Part shown: piece after piece, positions 54,513 through 62,601 of the stretch
Layout of the letters: each line of letters starts with the position of its first letter
How positions within the stretch are numbered: the first letter of the stretch is position 1
Assembly (NCBI GenBank): GCA_963708515.1
Contig: CAVPSX010000018.1
Span: forward strand, 124,001-188,000
DNA length: 64,000 nucleotides
Reading direction: 5' to 3'
Source of the DNA: JAPLJM01 sp963708515
GTDB lineage: Bacteria; Desulfobacterota; Syntrophia; Syntrophales; Fen-1087
The notes under the pieces: model-generated
Database searches by the model: none
Seen by the model: only the letters and a program-made list of their open reading frames with translations
What the model was told of the DNA's origin: nothing
Translations under genes and position numbers: made by a program

Positions 54513-54698
54513 TGAGACCTTTGAAAAATGGCTTCGCCGCGACTCAAAATCTTTTTCGCTTGAAATATGATAATGCCTATGTATGTTTGAAATCAATAAA
54601 ATAGTCATGGGGAGGGGGCTTGACAGAGTCGTGTCCCCATGAACGAACAATCTTTCATTCGCCGCTTGCGAAACATTTTTCGCAGGTTATGTAAAGCT
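54513..54698. repeat. Dispersed palindromic repeat, copy 4 (with small insertion)
   Basis: Forward copy in front of the first PilT gene. It has CTTTGAAAAATGGCTTCGC, CTCAAAATCTTTTTCGC, and right-arm GCCGCTTGCGAAACATTTTT with GTTATGTAAAG. A ~35 bp insert (ATGGGGAGGGGGCTTGAC ... GTGTCCCCAT) sits in its centre, making it 186 bp. Confidence 0.8.
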
Positions 54699-54758
54699 CT
54701 CTATTTGAGAATGTTGCGTCTTTGAAGTTATCAAAATAAATATACAAGGAGAGTGCCC

Positions 54759-55841
54759 ATGGCAAAAATTGACGCCTTCTTTCAGCTCATGAACGAACAG
54801 GGCGCGTCGGACCTTCACCTCGTCACCGGTCAGCAACCGGCGCTGCGCATCCGGGGTGATATCGAACGGATTAAATTCAACGTGCTGGAAAATGATGAAC
54901 TCAAGGCCATGCTTTACGAGATCACCCCGGAGCATAAGGTCAAGCAGTTTGAAGAAACGGGCGATGTGGACTTCGCTTACGAGATTCCCGGTCTTGCCCG
55001 GTACCGGGCCAATTTCTTTATGCAGAAGTACGGCTGCGCCGCCGTCTTCAGGGAAATCCCGACCAAGATCATGACCACCGAACAGCTTGGTCTCCCGGCT
55101 GTTGTTTCCAAGTTGGCAACGCTTCCCCGCGGGCTGGTGCTTGTGACCGGTCCCACGGGCAGCGGTAAGTCCACGACGCTGGCCGCCATTATCGACGAAG
55201 CCAACAGGACGCGAAGGGACCATATCATCACGGTCGAGGATCCGATTGAATTTGTCCATACCAGCCAGAGTTGTATCGTCAATCACCGCGAAGTTGGTGT
55301 CCATACAAAGTCGTTCACCGCCGCTCTGCGCGGCGCCCTTCGCGAGGACCCCGATATCATCCTGGTGGGTGAAATGCGGGATCTGGAAACGATCCGCCTG
55401 GCCGTCGAAGCGGCTTCGACGGGCCATCTTGTTTTCGGCACGCTGCATACATCGAGCGCTGCCAAAACCGTGGACCGCGTCATCGAGGTCTTCCCGGCAA
55501 GCGAACAGATGCAGATCCGTTCGACCCTGGCGGACGGGTTGCGGGCGGTGCTCTCCCAGGTTCTGTTCAAACGGGTCGATAAAAAAGGCCGGTGTGCGGC
55601 TCTGGAGATTCTGGTCGCAAATTCCGCCGTCCGAAACCTTGTCCGGGAAGCCAAAACGTTCCAGATCCCATCCATGATCCAGACAGGGAAAAAATACGGC
55701 ATGCAACTGCTCGATGACGCGATCATGGATCTTTTGAATCGTGGCTGGATCAGCCCTGATGACGCGTATATAAAATCCAATGACAAGGCCAAATTCAGAC
55801 CATTCTTGAGGACGTCACCCGGAGATTTCACGGAGGCATAA
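54759..55841 (+). CDS. PilT-type twitching motility ATPase (first copy)
   Basis: About 360 residues. The N-terminal domain (QGASDLHLVTGQQPALRIRGD) is followed by Walker A GPTGSGKST, the Asp box HIITVEDPIEFVH, Walker B IILVGEMRDLET and the His box GHLVFGTLHTSS. PilT hexamers power retraction of type IV pili. ATG 54759 has AAGGAG at 7 bp; GTG 54753 is less likely. The gene lies between two inverted repeat copies (54513 and 55912), and no pilin or other pilus gene is nearby except a second PilT. Confidence 0.93.
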   Translation: MAKIDAFFQLMNEQGASDLHLVTGQQPALRIRGDIERIKFNVLENDELKAMLYEITPEHKVKQFEETGDVDFAYEIPGLARYRANFFMQKYGCAAVFREIPTKIMTTEQLGLPAVVSKLATLPRGLVLVTGPTGSGKSTTLAAIIDEANRTRRDHIITVEDPIEFVHTSQSCIVNHREVGVHTKSFTAALRGALREDPDIILVGEMRDLETIRLAVEAASTGHLVFGTLHTSSAAKTVDRVIEVFPASEQMQIRSTLADGLRAVLSQVLFKRVDKKGRCAALEILVANSAVRNLVREAKTFQIPSMIQTGKKYGMQLLDDAIMDLLNRGWISPDDAYIKSNDKAKFRPFLRTSPGDFTEA

Positions 55842-55911
55842 AGCCCCGCTTTGCGTATGTTACGACTGTGTTACCAGGGGCAAGACCGGCGGCAAGAAAC
55901 AGCAGCGAGAG

Positions 55912-56073
55912 CTTTATCTTAACCGCTGAAAAATGGTTCGCAAGCGGCGAATCAAAGATTTTTCGACTTTCCATAAATTAGACTAAATTTATAAATTTCA
56001 AACATATTTAAGCCTTATAATATTTTAGCGAAAAAGATTTTGAGCCGCGGCGAAGCCATTTTTCAAAGGTCTC
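55912..56073. repeat. Dispersed ~160 bp palindromic repeat, copy 5 (reverse orientation)
   Basis: Between the two PilT genes. It has CCGCTGAAAAATGGTTCGC, AAGCGGCGAATCAAAG, an AT-rich centre, and CGAAAAAGATTTTGAGCCGC then GGCGAAGCCATTTTTCAAAG. It faces copy 4, so pilT1 is bracketed by an inverted pair. Confidence 0.85.
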
Positions 56074-56104
56074 CAGCTGGATGCCCAGCAGAAAGGAAGA
56101 AACC

Positions 56105-57290
56105 ATGAGGAAACAGGAAGTCGATTATATTATGGGGAAAATGATCGATGCTCACAAAAATGTATCAGACCTGAATATTACGGTCGGCAAGCCTTTCCAG
56201 GTTGAAAGCTCCGGGCAGTTGCTCGAAGTCGAACTTGACCCTCCCTTTACCGCACTGACCCCCTTCCAGACTGAAATTTTCGCCATGAATCTGATTAACT
56301 CAGATCGCCGCCTGACGGAAAAGCTGATGACCGAGGGATCCTGCGACTCCTCTTATGAGCTGGCGGGTAAAGCTCGTTTTCGCGTCAATATTTTTTCCCA
56401 GCGCGGGCATTATTCCGCCGTATTGCGCAAGCTGGAAACAAAGATCCCCACCCTTCAGGACCTGAATCTGCCGGAAGCCTTCCATAAGATGGCACAGGAA
56501 AAAAACGGTATCATCCTGGTCACGGGCGCCACGGGCAGCGGAAAATCAACATCGCTGGCAGCGCTTCTCAATGAAATCAATGAGCATCAATCCTTGCATG
56601 TGGTCACGCTGGAGGACCCCGTGGAATTTTCTCACCCCCACAAGAAAGCCACTTTTAATCAGCGCGAAATGGGAAATGATTTCGACACGTTCGCCGGTGG
56701 TTTAAGGGCCGCCTTGCGCCAGGCGCCCAAGGTTATCCTGGTGGGCGAAATGCGGGATCGGGAAAGCGTGGAAATCGGCATGACCGCCGCCGAAACAGGC
56801 CACCTCGTCATGAGTACCCTGCATACCGTCGACGCCGGCCAGACCATTAACCGCATTCTCGGCATGTTCAACACGGAAGAGGAAAACCAGATCCGCATCC
56901 GCCTGGCCGATACGGTGCGGTGGATTGTCTGCCAGCGGCTGCTGCCCAAGGAGGGCGGCGGACGCGTGGCCGCCTTTGAAATCATGGGAACGAACTTGCG
57001 CGTCAAGGACACGATCCTGAACGGAGAAACGGAAGGGAAAACACTTCCCCGAGATTATTCAGGCCGGAAAGGCCTTCGGGATGATTACCTTTGACGACTA
57101 TATCGTGGATTTGTACAAAGACGGCAAGATCAGCGAAGACACGGCCCGGGCCTATGCGTCGAACAAGGGTGTCGTAGGGCGCGGCATTGACTCCATCAAG
57201 AGCGGCAAGGGAGAGGCCACCACAACCCTCGGCAAGCTTCAGGTCGATGGAGGCTACGGAAAACAGCAAAAACCGCCATGGGCGAAGTGA
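56105..57290 (+). CDS. PilT-type ATPase (second copy), frameshifted near the C-terminus
   Basis: From ATG 56105 (ribosome site AAGGAAG) the frame encodes a PilT/PilU-like ATPase with Walker A GATGSGKST, VTLEDPVEFSH, VILVGEMRDRESVE and GHLVMSTLHTVD. After GETEGKT the frame is lost, giving an early stop at 57094. The +1 frame continues as FPEIIQAGKAFGMITFDDYI to 57290; removing one base near 57044 restores a continuous 394-residue protein. The tail (KDGKISEDTARAYASNKG) is typical of PilT-like ends. Sequence error or a real mutation. Confidence 0.85.
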
Positions 57291-57308
57291 TAAGAGGAGA
57301 AAGCAATC

Positions 57309-57845
57309 ATGGAAGAGGAAAATACCCTTTTAGATGAGGAGAGTACCCCTTCGGATCAGGAAGATGAGTACCTGTATGACGCCGCCGACAAACCTTTTGA
57401 TTTTGTGGACGAAGAAGGAAAGACGGCTCTGATCTGTGAGTCAGATCCGTCCATCCGGGAAAAGATCCGTGCGGACCTGAAATTGCTGGGCTATATGATT
57501 ACGGAAACGACCACCGCCAAGGACGCCCTGAAAAGTATGCGGTTTCACAACTTCGAGGTGGTAGTCATCAACGACTGTTTCGACACGACCACCTCTCATG
57601 AAAACAGCGTCCTTCAATACCTGGAAAGCCTGTCCATGACTGTGCGCCGGGATATGTTCGTGGCGCTGGTCACGGAAAGGTTCCGCAGCATGGACAATAT
57701 GGCGGCCTTCAACAAGAGCGTCAACCTGGTCATCAACACGAAAAATATCGACGATGCACGCACCATTATCAAGCGAGGCATCTCTGAAAACACAGCTTTT
57801 TATCGGGTATTTAGGGAATCGATGCAAAAGACGGGGAAAATTTGA
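57309..57845 (+). CDS. Receiver-like domain protein (degenerate response regulator)
   Basis: A 178-residue protein. A long acidic N-terminus (residues 1-36) precedes a CheY-like fold: TALICESDPSIREKIRADLKLLGYMITE, then VVINDCFD at the position of the phosphoryl-accepting Asp strand. The acidic pocket and the Thr/Lys positions are not clearly conserved. It begins 18 bp after the second PilT gene, so a role in pilus control is inferred from context only. Confidence 0.6.
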   Translation: MEEENTLLDEESTPSDQEDEYLYDAADKPFDFVDEEGKTALICESDPSIREKIRADLKLLGYMITETTTAKDALKSMRFHNFEVVVINDCFDTTTSHENSVLQYLESLSMTVRRDMFVALVTERFRSMDNMAAFNKSVNLVINTKNIDDARTIIKRGISENTAFYRVFRESMQKTGKI

Positions 57846-57876
57846 ACAAGTCGGGGCAAAGTCCCTCGCCCCTGTT

Positions 57877-58818
57877 CTATTTCCCTGCCTGTCGCAGGGC
57901 CTCCGCCGCAGCTTCCTCATTGCCGAGCGACCGGTAGGATTCCGAAAGGGCCAGGCAATAGAAAGGATTCGTCGGATCGTACGCAATGGCCTGCTCGAAT
58001 GCGGCAACAGCCTCCCGATGATGATGGGCACGGGCAAGGGTATGGCCCAGCCGGTTTGAATACATTCCGACAGCATCGCGGTTCAAATCAATGGTCCTTT
58101 GATAAGCCGCCAATCCTTCCTTCAATTTTCCCTGCTGTATCAGGACATCCCCCAGGCCCAGCAGGAGCATCGGGTCGTCGCTGTGTTCGGCCAGGCCCTC
58201 CAGGAAAGCCCTTTCCGCTTTTTCCATTTGACCAGCCTGAATAAATGATTGAGCCATCCGGTTATAAAATGTGCCGGCATCGGCAGGATCAATGGCCGCC
58301 GCCCGTCGGTAGGCAGCCTCACCGCCCAAAAAGTCATGCTCCATAATGTGCGCCCGGCCGAGGCTGCACCAGAAAGGCGAAGCATCCGGCTCCATCGCCG
58401 TCATTCTCTCGAAGATGCGCACAGCATCACCCGCCCTGCCCGCCTTGAGGTATGCCTCTCCCAGTTCTCCCATAAGGGTGATGTCTTCAGGCTGGGCCGC
58501 CACCGCCCGTTCGCAGACATCCACCAGCCGGTCGTATTTCTTGCTTGCCTTGTAGATTCTGACCAGTTCATCGAACGCAAATCCTGTAAAAATCCGTCTT
58601 CCCAGTTCCTTTTCAAAGACCTGCTCGAAGCAGGCGATGGCCTGATCCGCCTTTCCGCAGTCATGATAGGCCCAGGCGAGGCCCAAACGATAGGAATCGT
58701 CGCCGGGATTGAGCTCGATCAACTGACGATAAAAGGCGATTGCCTCCTCAAACCGCTGCGCTTTCAGGCATTCTTCTATGAGAGCCGGATAACGTTGAGT
58801 TTTTTCTTCGTTCGTCAT
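57877..58818 (-). CDS. Tetratricopeptide-repeat protein
   Basis: About 313 residues made of tandem TPR units, visible as repeated A--Y-LG-A/-A/A-F patterns (for example RFEEAIAFYRQLIELNPGDD, DPMLLLGLGDVLIQQGKLKE, HREAVAAFEQAIAYDPTNP). No signal peptide or catalytic domain. Probably a protein-interaction scaffold. The start at 58818 (MTNEEKTQ) is preferred; the preceding in-frame codons up to 58851 lie in the truncated repeat copy 6. Confidence 0.85.
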   Translation of the reverse strand: MTNEEKTQRYPALIEECLKAQRFEEAIAFYRQLIELNPGDDSYRLGLAWAYHDCGKADQAIACFEQVFEKELGRRIFTGFAFDELVRIYKASKKYDRLVDVCERAVAAQPEDITLMGELGEAYLKAGRAGDAVRIFERMTAMEPDASPFWCSLGRAHIMEHDFLGGEAAYRRAAAIDPADAGTFYNRMAQSFIQAGQMEKAERAFLEGLAEHSDDPMLLLGLGDVLIQQGKLKEGLAAYQRTIDLNRDAVGMYSNRLGHTLARAHHHREAVAAFEQAIAYDPTNPFYCLALSESYRSLGNEEAAAEALRQAGK

Positions 58819-58826
58819 GAAAAAAA

Positions 58827-58883
58827 TGAGACCTTTGAAAAATAGCTTCACTGCGAACCATATTTCACCGGTTATGCAAAGAA
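58827..58883. repeat. Dispersed palindromic repeat, copy 6 (internally deleted)
   Basis: A 57 bp fragment joining the left end (TGAGACCTTTGAAAAATAGC) directly to the right end (GCGAACCATATTTCACCGG, TTATGCAAAG). The middle ~100 bp is gone, as in deletion derivatives of MITEs. It sits between the TPR gene and the HesB-like gene. Confidence 0.7.
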
Positions 58884-58891
58884 CTCAAGAC

Positions 58892-58924
58892 AAAGGGGCG
58901 CGGCGCGCCGCGCCGCACCCCTTG
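58892..58924 (-). terminator. Intrinsic terminator after the HesB-like gene
   Basis: A long GC-rich palindrome around AAGGGGCGCGGCGCG with CCGCACCCCTT, followed on the minus strand by TTTG. It begins 5 bp after the selenoprotein stop. Confidence 0.6.
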
Positions 58925-58928
58925 CATT

Positions 58929-59240
58929 TCAGCAACTGCTGCAGGAAGATCCACAACCGCCAGCCGCCAGGCTGGATGTCAGCTTGAAACCGGACCCCCT
59001 GCCGGACTCGATGAAGTCGACATTGATCGGCTTGACTTCTTCCAAAAGTTTCTTATCGACCAGGAAGGTGATCCCCCTGTCCGTAAAAACCTCGTCATTT
59101 CCCTGTGACTCATCCAGAGCCATTCCCAGTGAGGGTCCCCCTCACCCGGCCTGCATAAGTATGCGGATGGAAGGCGCATCGTTACGGTTTTTCAGATATT
59201 CCTTGATCATCTCACTTGCTTTCTCTGTTACCTCAAACAT
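58929..59240 (-). CDS. HesB-like selenoprotein (in-frame UGA)
   Basis: A 103-residue HesB/IscA-like protein from ATG 59240. Codon 33 is UGA (59142-59144) in RILMQAG-U-GGPSLGMALDE, exactly where the family has its first conserved Cys; the family of HesB-related selenoproteins is known to carry Sec there. After the UGA the protein continues through RGITFLVDKKLLEEVKPINV, ESGRGSGFKLTS and a cysteine-rich tail (GGCGSSCSSC). It probably handles Fe or Fe-S clusters. SelB is encoded in this window. A standard annotation would show only the 64-codon tail starting at MALDESQ. Confidence 0.88.
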
Positions 59241-59395
59241 TTTTTCCTCCCTCTTTGGCGGCGCCGGCGGCGCTTCGCCCGTTAGTATGATGCAACGCTA
59301 TGCACGCCGTTGCGTTTTGTCAATGTGTAATTTCTCCTGCTGTTCAGTATCCATCATGAATCCGAACCTTTACGCAAAATGACCGTTCACCTTTC

Positions 59396-59417
59396 AGTCC
59401 GGCCATAAAGCCGGACT
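59396..59417 (-). terminator. Hairpin downstream of the CRP/FNR gene
   Basis: Perfect 8 bp stem AGTCCGGC/GCCGGACT with a 6-nt loop, 19 bp after the regulator's stop codon. The T-run is poor, so it may be a weak or bidirectional terminator. Confidence 0.4.
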
Positions 59418-59435
59418 CCGGCAGCGGGCAGCGTT

Positions 59436-60125
59436 TCAGGCAAGTTTTCGCTCGCCCGAGGCGATCTGCAGCAAACCGGCCCGATCCAGGATGGATATCT
59501 GATTCCCGCGCAACCGGATCAAACCCTGCCGACCCATGCGCGCCATGATGCGGGAGAGGGTCTCCGGGATCGTTCCGAGCAGGGCGGCCATTTGTCCTTT
59601 CGAAATCTCGAGGCTGATTTCATCGGCGGCGGGGCGCTTCCCTCCCAGAAAGAGCAGGTGGGCGGCAAGACGCGCCGGCGTCTCCTTGAGCGAAAGATCC
59701 TCGATCAGGCGGGCGAATTTCTGCAGGCGCCCGGACAGCACAGCCAGCATATTCAATGCCAGAGAAGGATCCCGCCGGATCAGCGCCACAAATTTGCCGC
59801 GGGGAAAGAAAATAAGCGCGCTCGACGCCTGGGCCTCGGCAAAAGCCGGAAACCCCATGCCTGTAAACACGGCCACCTCCCCGAAGGATTCTCCCGGACC
59901 CATGATGTGCAATATCTGCTCCTTGCCGCTTTCCGGTGAAAGCTTGAATATCCGGACACGGCCGGATTGAACGATATAAAAGCCGGCGCCTTCATCCCCT
60001 TCGGCAAAAATGAGCTGTCCTTTCCGGTACGTGCGCAACAGGCAGATGCCGGCCAAGGCTTTGAGCTGCTCACCGGGCAGGCCTTCGAAAAGCGGGATGG
60101 CCGCGATCTGATCCACGATCCCCAT
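59436..60125 (-). CDS. CRP/FNR-family transcriptional regulator
   Basis: A 229-residue regulator. An N-terminal cyclic-nucleotide-type sensor domain (GQLIFAEGDEGAGFYIVQSGRVRIF; GPGESFGEVAVFTG) and a C-terminal helix-turn-helix (ISKGQMAALLGTIPETLSRIMARMGRQGLI). It lacks the FNR N-terminal cysteine cluster; the sensor ligand is unknown. The ribosome site is GGAGG. It is divergent from the ferredoxin-like gene, with a perfect palindrome between. Confidence 0.9.
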   Translation of the reverse strand: MGIVDQIAAIPLFEGLPGEQLKALAGICLLRTYRKGQLIFAEGDEGAGFYIVQSGRVRIFKLSPESGKEQILHIMGPGESFGEVAVFTGMGFPAFAEAQASSALIFFPRGKFVALIRRDPSLALNMLAVLSGRLQKFARLIEDLSLKETPARLAAHLLFLGGKRPAADEISLEISKGQMAALLGTIPETLSRIMARMGRQGLIRLRGNQISILDRAGLLQIASGERKLA

Positions 60126-60164
60126 GGCTTGACCTCCTTATGGCACAGTAAATTACACGGGTCC

Positions 60165-60178
60165 TTGACTTAAGTCAA
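60165..60178. promoter_or_regulatory. FNR-type operator palindrome
   Basis: The perfect 14 bp palindrome TTGACTTAAGTCAA resembles the FNR/CRP-family half-site pair TTGAT-N4-ATCAA. It lies 40 bp before the regulator start and 61 bp before the ferredoxin-like gene, so one site could serve both. Confidence 0.6.
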
Positions 60179-60238
60179 AGCAGATTTCCGGAACGTGCAT
60201 TATATTGGGGCCAAAGACAAATGAGAAAGGGGGAAAAA

Positions 60239-60970
60239 ATGAAAAGAAAAATCATCCGGATCGACGAAGAAAAATGCAATGGCTGCGGCCTCTGCGTCCC
60301 CGCCTGCGCCGAGGGCGCCATCGGGATCATAGACGGAAAGGCCCGACTTGTGGCTGAGAAATACTGCGACGGCATCGGCGCCTGTCTTGGAGGATGTCCC
60401 CAGGACGCCCTGACCATTGTCGAGGCGGACGTGGAAGCCTTTGACATGCAAGCCGCGGTAGCGCATGTGAAGGCCCTGAAACCGGCCCCGCAGCCGGAAG
60501 CGCCGGCGATGCCGTGCGGATGTCCATCCACGCTGATCCAGCTCTTTCCTGCGATGACCGCCTGCGAAAATTTCGGGCCGCCGGTCGCTGAAGACCGTCC
60601 TGTTTCGGCGCTTTCACACTGGCCCGTTCAGATCAGACTCGCACCTCCGACGGCGCCTTTCTTGAAAAACGCTGATCTGCTGGTCGCCGCCGATTGCACC
60701 CCCGTGGCCTATGCGGGATTTCATCAGGATTTTCTCACCGGAAAGGCCGTGCTCATGGGGTGCCCGAAATTCGACGACATTACGGCCTATGTGGATAAAT
60801 TTACAGAGATATTTCGTCAGAATCCGATCCGCAGCGTCACTGTCCTGGTCATGGAGGTTCCCTGCTGCCAGGGATTGCCGGTGATCATCCGGAAGGCCAT
60901 GGCCCAGTCCGGTCAGGAAATCCCCCTGAGCGTCGTGGTTATCAGCCTGCGTGGAGAGATTCTGAAATGA
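60239..60970 (+). CDS. 4Fe-4S ferredoxin-like protein with extended C-terminal domain
   Basis: About 243 residues from ATG 60239 (ribosome site AGGGGG). Two 4Fe-4S motifs (CNGCGLCVPACAEGAI; CDGIGACLGGCPQDAL) in the first ~65 residues are followed by a region with paired cysteines (MPCGCPS; VAADCTPVAYAGFHQDF; LMGCPKFDD; EVPCCQGL). Proteins of this shape occur beside CRP/FNR-type regulators of nitrosative or redox stress in anaerobes. Function unknown; electron transfer is inferred. Confidence 0.82.
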   Translation: MKRKIIRIDEEKCNGCGLCVPACAEGAIGIIDGKARLVAEKYCDGIGACLGGCPQDALTIVEADVEAFDMQAAVAHVKALKPAPQPEAPAMPCGCPSTLIQLFPAMTACENFGPPVAEDRPVSALSHWPVQIRLAPPTAPFLKNADLLVAADCTPVAYAGFHQDFLTGKAVLMGCPKFDDITAYVDKFTEIFRQNPIRSVTVLVMEVPCCQGLPVIIRKAMAQSGQEIPLSVVVISLRGEILK

Positions 60971-61807
60971 TTACTTTGTCGTTTTTTCAACTATTCCGGC
61001 AATTTCGGCGATACCGTCGGTGATCCGCGGCCCAAGTCGGAAAAGGGGATCGCCGATGTAGTACACCCGCCCCAGGCGGACGGCCTCCACCTGGCTCAAC
61101 TTGCCCAGTAATCGCCGGAACTGCGCCATGACGACATTCTGCATCATTCCCATGAAAATGATGTCGGGAGATTGACGGATGACCTCCTCCAGGGAATATT
61201 TCGGGTATTGCGTCTTTGCGTCTGCGGCGATGTTCTTAAGACCGAGCAATTGCAGCACATCATCAATGGTCGTGCCCGGGCCGGCGACGATCAGCGGGTC
61301 CGGCTGAACGACGAACAGGACTTTCTGAGGCGTGTGCCTGGCAGAGGACTGCGCTTTATCGGCATATCGGCGGATAACACTTTCGATCCCTGCCGCACGC
61401 CGATCAGCAATGCCGTGGACATCGAGGACCGTCCCCAGCGCCCTGATCTCACCCGCAAGGTCCACAAGCCTTCTCGCCCGGAAAACATGGGTCCGGATGC
61501 CCAGTTGTCGGAGTCTCCGCTCTATTTCACGGGGATTGCCGTCATCAGTCAATACGACCATCTCCGGTTTCATCGCAACAATGGTTTCCAGAGACGGGTT
61601 GGACATACCGCCGATGGTGGGCTTCATCTTCACCTCCGACGGATAGTTACAGTAACGGCTGACGGCAATGACGCGGTCTCCGAGACCCAGATCATAGAGG
61701 ATTTCCGTGAGATTGGGCGCCAGCGAAATGATCCTTGCCGGCGTCTGGGCCATGGCGGGCCCGGTCAGAAAGATACAGGCGAACAGGACGACCAGCAGAT
61801 GGTTCAT
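60971..61807 (-). CDS. BtuF-type cobalamin ABC transporter substrate-binding protein
   Basis: A 278-residue exported binding protein with a signal peptide (residues 1-20, ending AMAQ). The periplasmic cluster-A fold shows RIISLAPNLTEILYDLGLGDRVIAVSRYCNYP and KPTIGGMSNPSLETIVAMKPEMVVLT, as in BtuF. Corrinoid is the likely ligand given the CbiR-like and TonB genes in the same run; siderophore is the alternative. Confidence 0.82.
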   Translation of the reverse strand: MNHLLVVLFACIFLTGPAMAQTPARIISLAPNLTEILYDLGLGDRVIAVSRYCNYPSEVKMKPTIGGMSNPSLETIVAMKPEMVVLTDDGNPREIERRLRQLGIRTHVFRARRLVDLAGEIRALGTVLDVHGIADRRAAGIESVIRRYADKAQSSARHTPQKVLFVVQPDPLIVAGPGTTIDDVLQLLGLKNIAADAKTQYPKYSLEEVIRQSPDIIFMGMMQNVVMAQFRRLLGKLSQVEAVRLGRVYYIGDPLFRLGPRITDGIAEIAGIVEKTTK

Positions 61808-61857
61808 GATCGGATCAATCCTTTTTCAGGTCCCGTAATACGGGCGTTTGCAGCCGC

Positions 61858-62601
61858 TTAGTCGGCTTCGTTCAAAGAGAACCGGATGGGAATATCCACG
61901 GTCATGGCCTGGGGGATGTCCCTTTTTCTGGCCGGTTCAAAATGCCATGCCCTGACGGCATTGAGTGCGGACTGATCCAGCAGGGCATAGCCGGATGATT
62001 TCCTCATCCGGATTTCACCGGCGCGCCCATCCGTCAGCACCTCCACCGACAGCAGGACCATCCCTTCATAGCCCCTCATACGGGCCATGAGCGGATAGGC
62101 GGGACGTGTTGCGTTGATATAACGGGGCAAAATCATTTGCACGGCCTGTGTATTTCGCGATCCGCCCTGTGGACCGGCATGAAGCGGATTTCCGGTCGCT
62201 TCAGCTCCGGATGCGATCTGTCCGACGTCCACGCTTTCCAAAGGCGGCAGATGCAGCGACACGGAGGCATCCGTTCCCGCATCCTGCGCCCGCGCCGCTC
62301 GAACATCCTCCGTCACCGTTTTTTCAGGCGTCTCCTTGTCGTTCAGCTTTTTGACTGCCGGCCGGGACTGCATCGGCTTGATCACGGGGCGGGCTGTCCG
62401 GGCATGATGGACCAGGTCATGGATTTTCTGATCACCTTGGCCGTTCATGGCATAAATCAGGGAGGCCGTGATGAATGGAACGTTTTCGATGGTTTGCCGT
62501 GGCTTGACGCCATTGGCATTTGTCAAGACAATCAGCGCCAGCGCCAGGCCATGGAGGCCCAGAGAATAGGCGACAGCCCTTGGGAGTGTTCTCGTTTTCA
62601 T
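61858..62601 (-). CDS. TonB-family energy transducer
   Basis: A 247-residue protein with one N-terminal membrane segment (YSLGLHGLALALIVL), a charged linker rich in Lys/Pro/Glu, and a TonB C-terminal domain (RPAYPLMARMRGYEGMVLLSVEVLTDGRAG ... GYALLDQSALNAVRAWHFEPA). It passes proton-motive energy to outer-membrane receptors. Its start overlaps the end of the CbiR-like gene by 4 bp. Confidence 0.9.
   Translation of the reverse strand: MKTRTLPRAVAYSLGLHGLALALIVLTNANGVKPRQTIENVPFITASLIYAMNGQGDQKIHDLVHHARTARPVIKPMQSRPAVKKLNDKETPEKTVTEDVRAARAQDAGTDASVSLHLPPLESVDVGQIASGAEATGNPLHAGPQGGSRNTQAVQMILPRYINATRPAYPLMARMRGYEGMVLLSVEVLTDGRAGEIRMRKSSGYALLDQSALNAVRAWHFEPARKRDIPQAMTVDIPIRFSLNEAD

Noticed and set aside
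54605..54642. Inverted repeat ATGGGGA...TCCCCAT considered as a terminator or regulatory site
   Set aside because: It lies inside repeat copy 4 as an insertion, with no T-run and no gene ending beside it.
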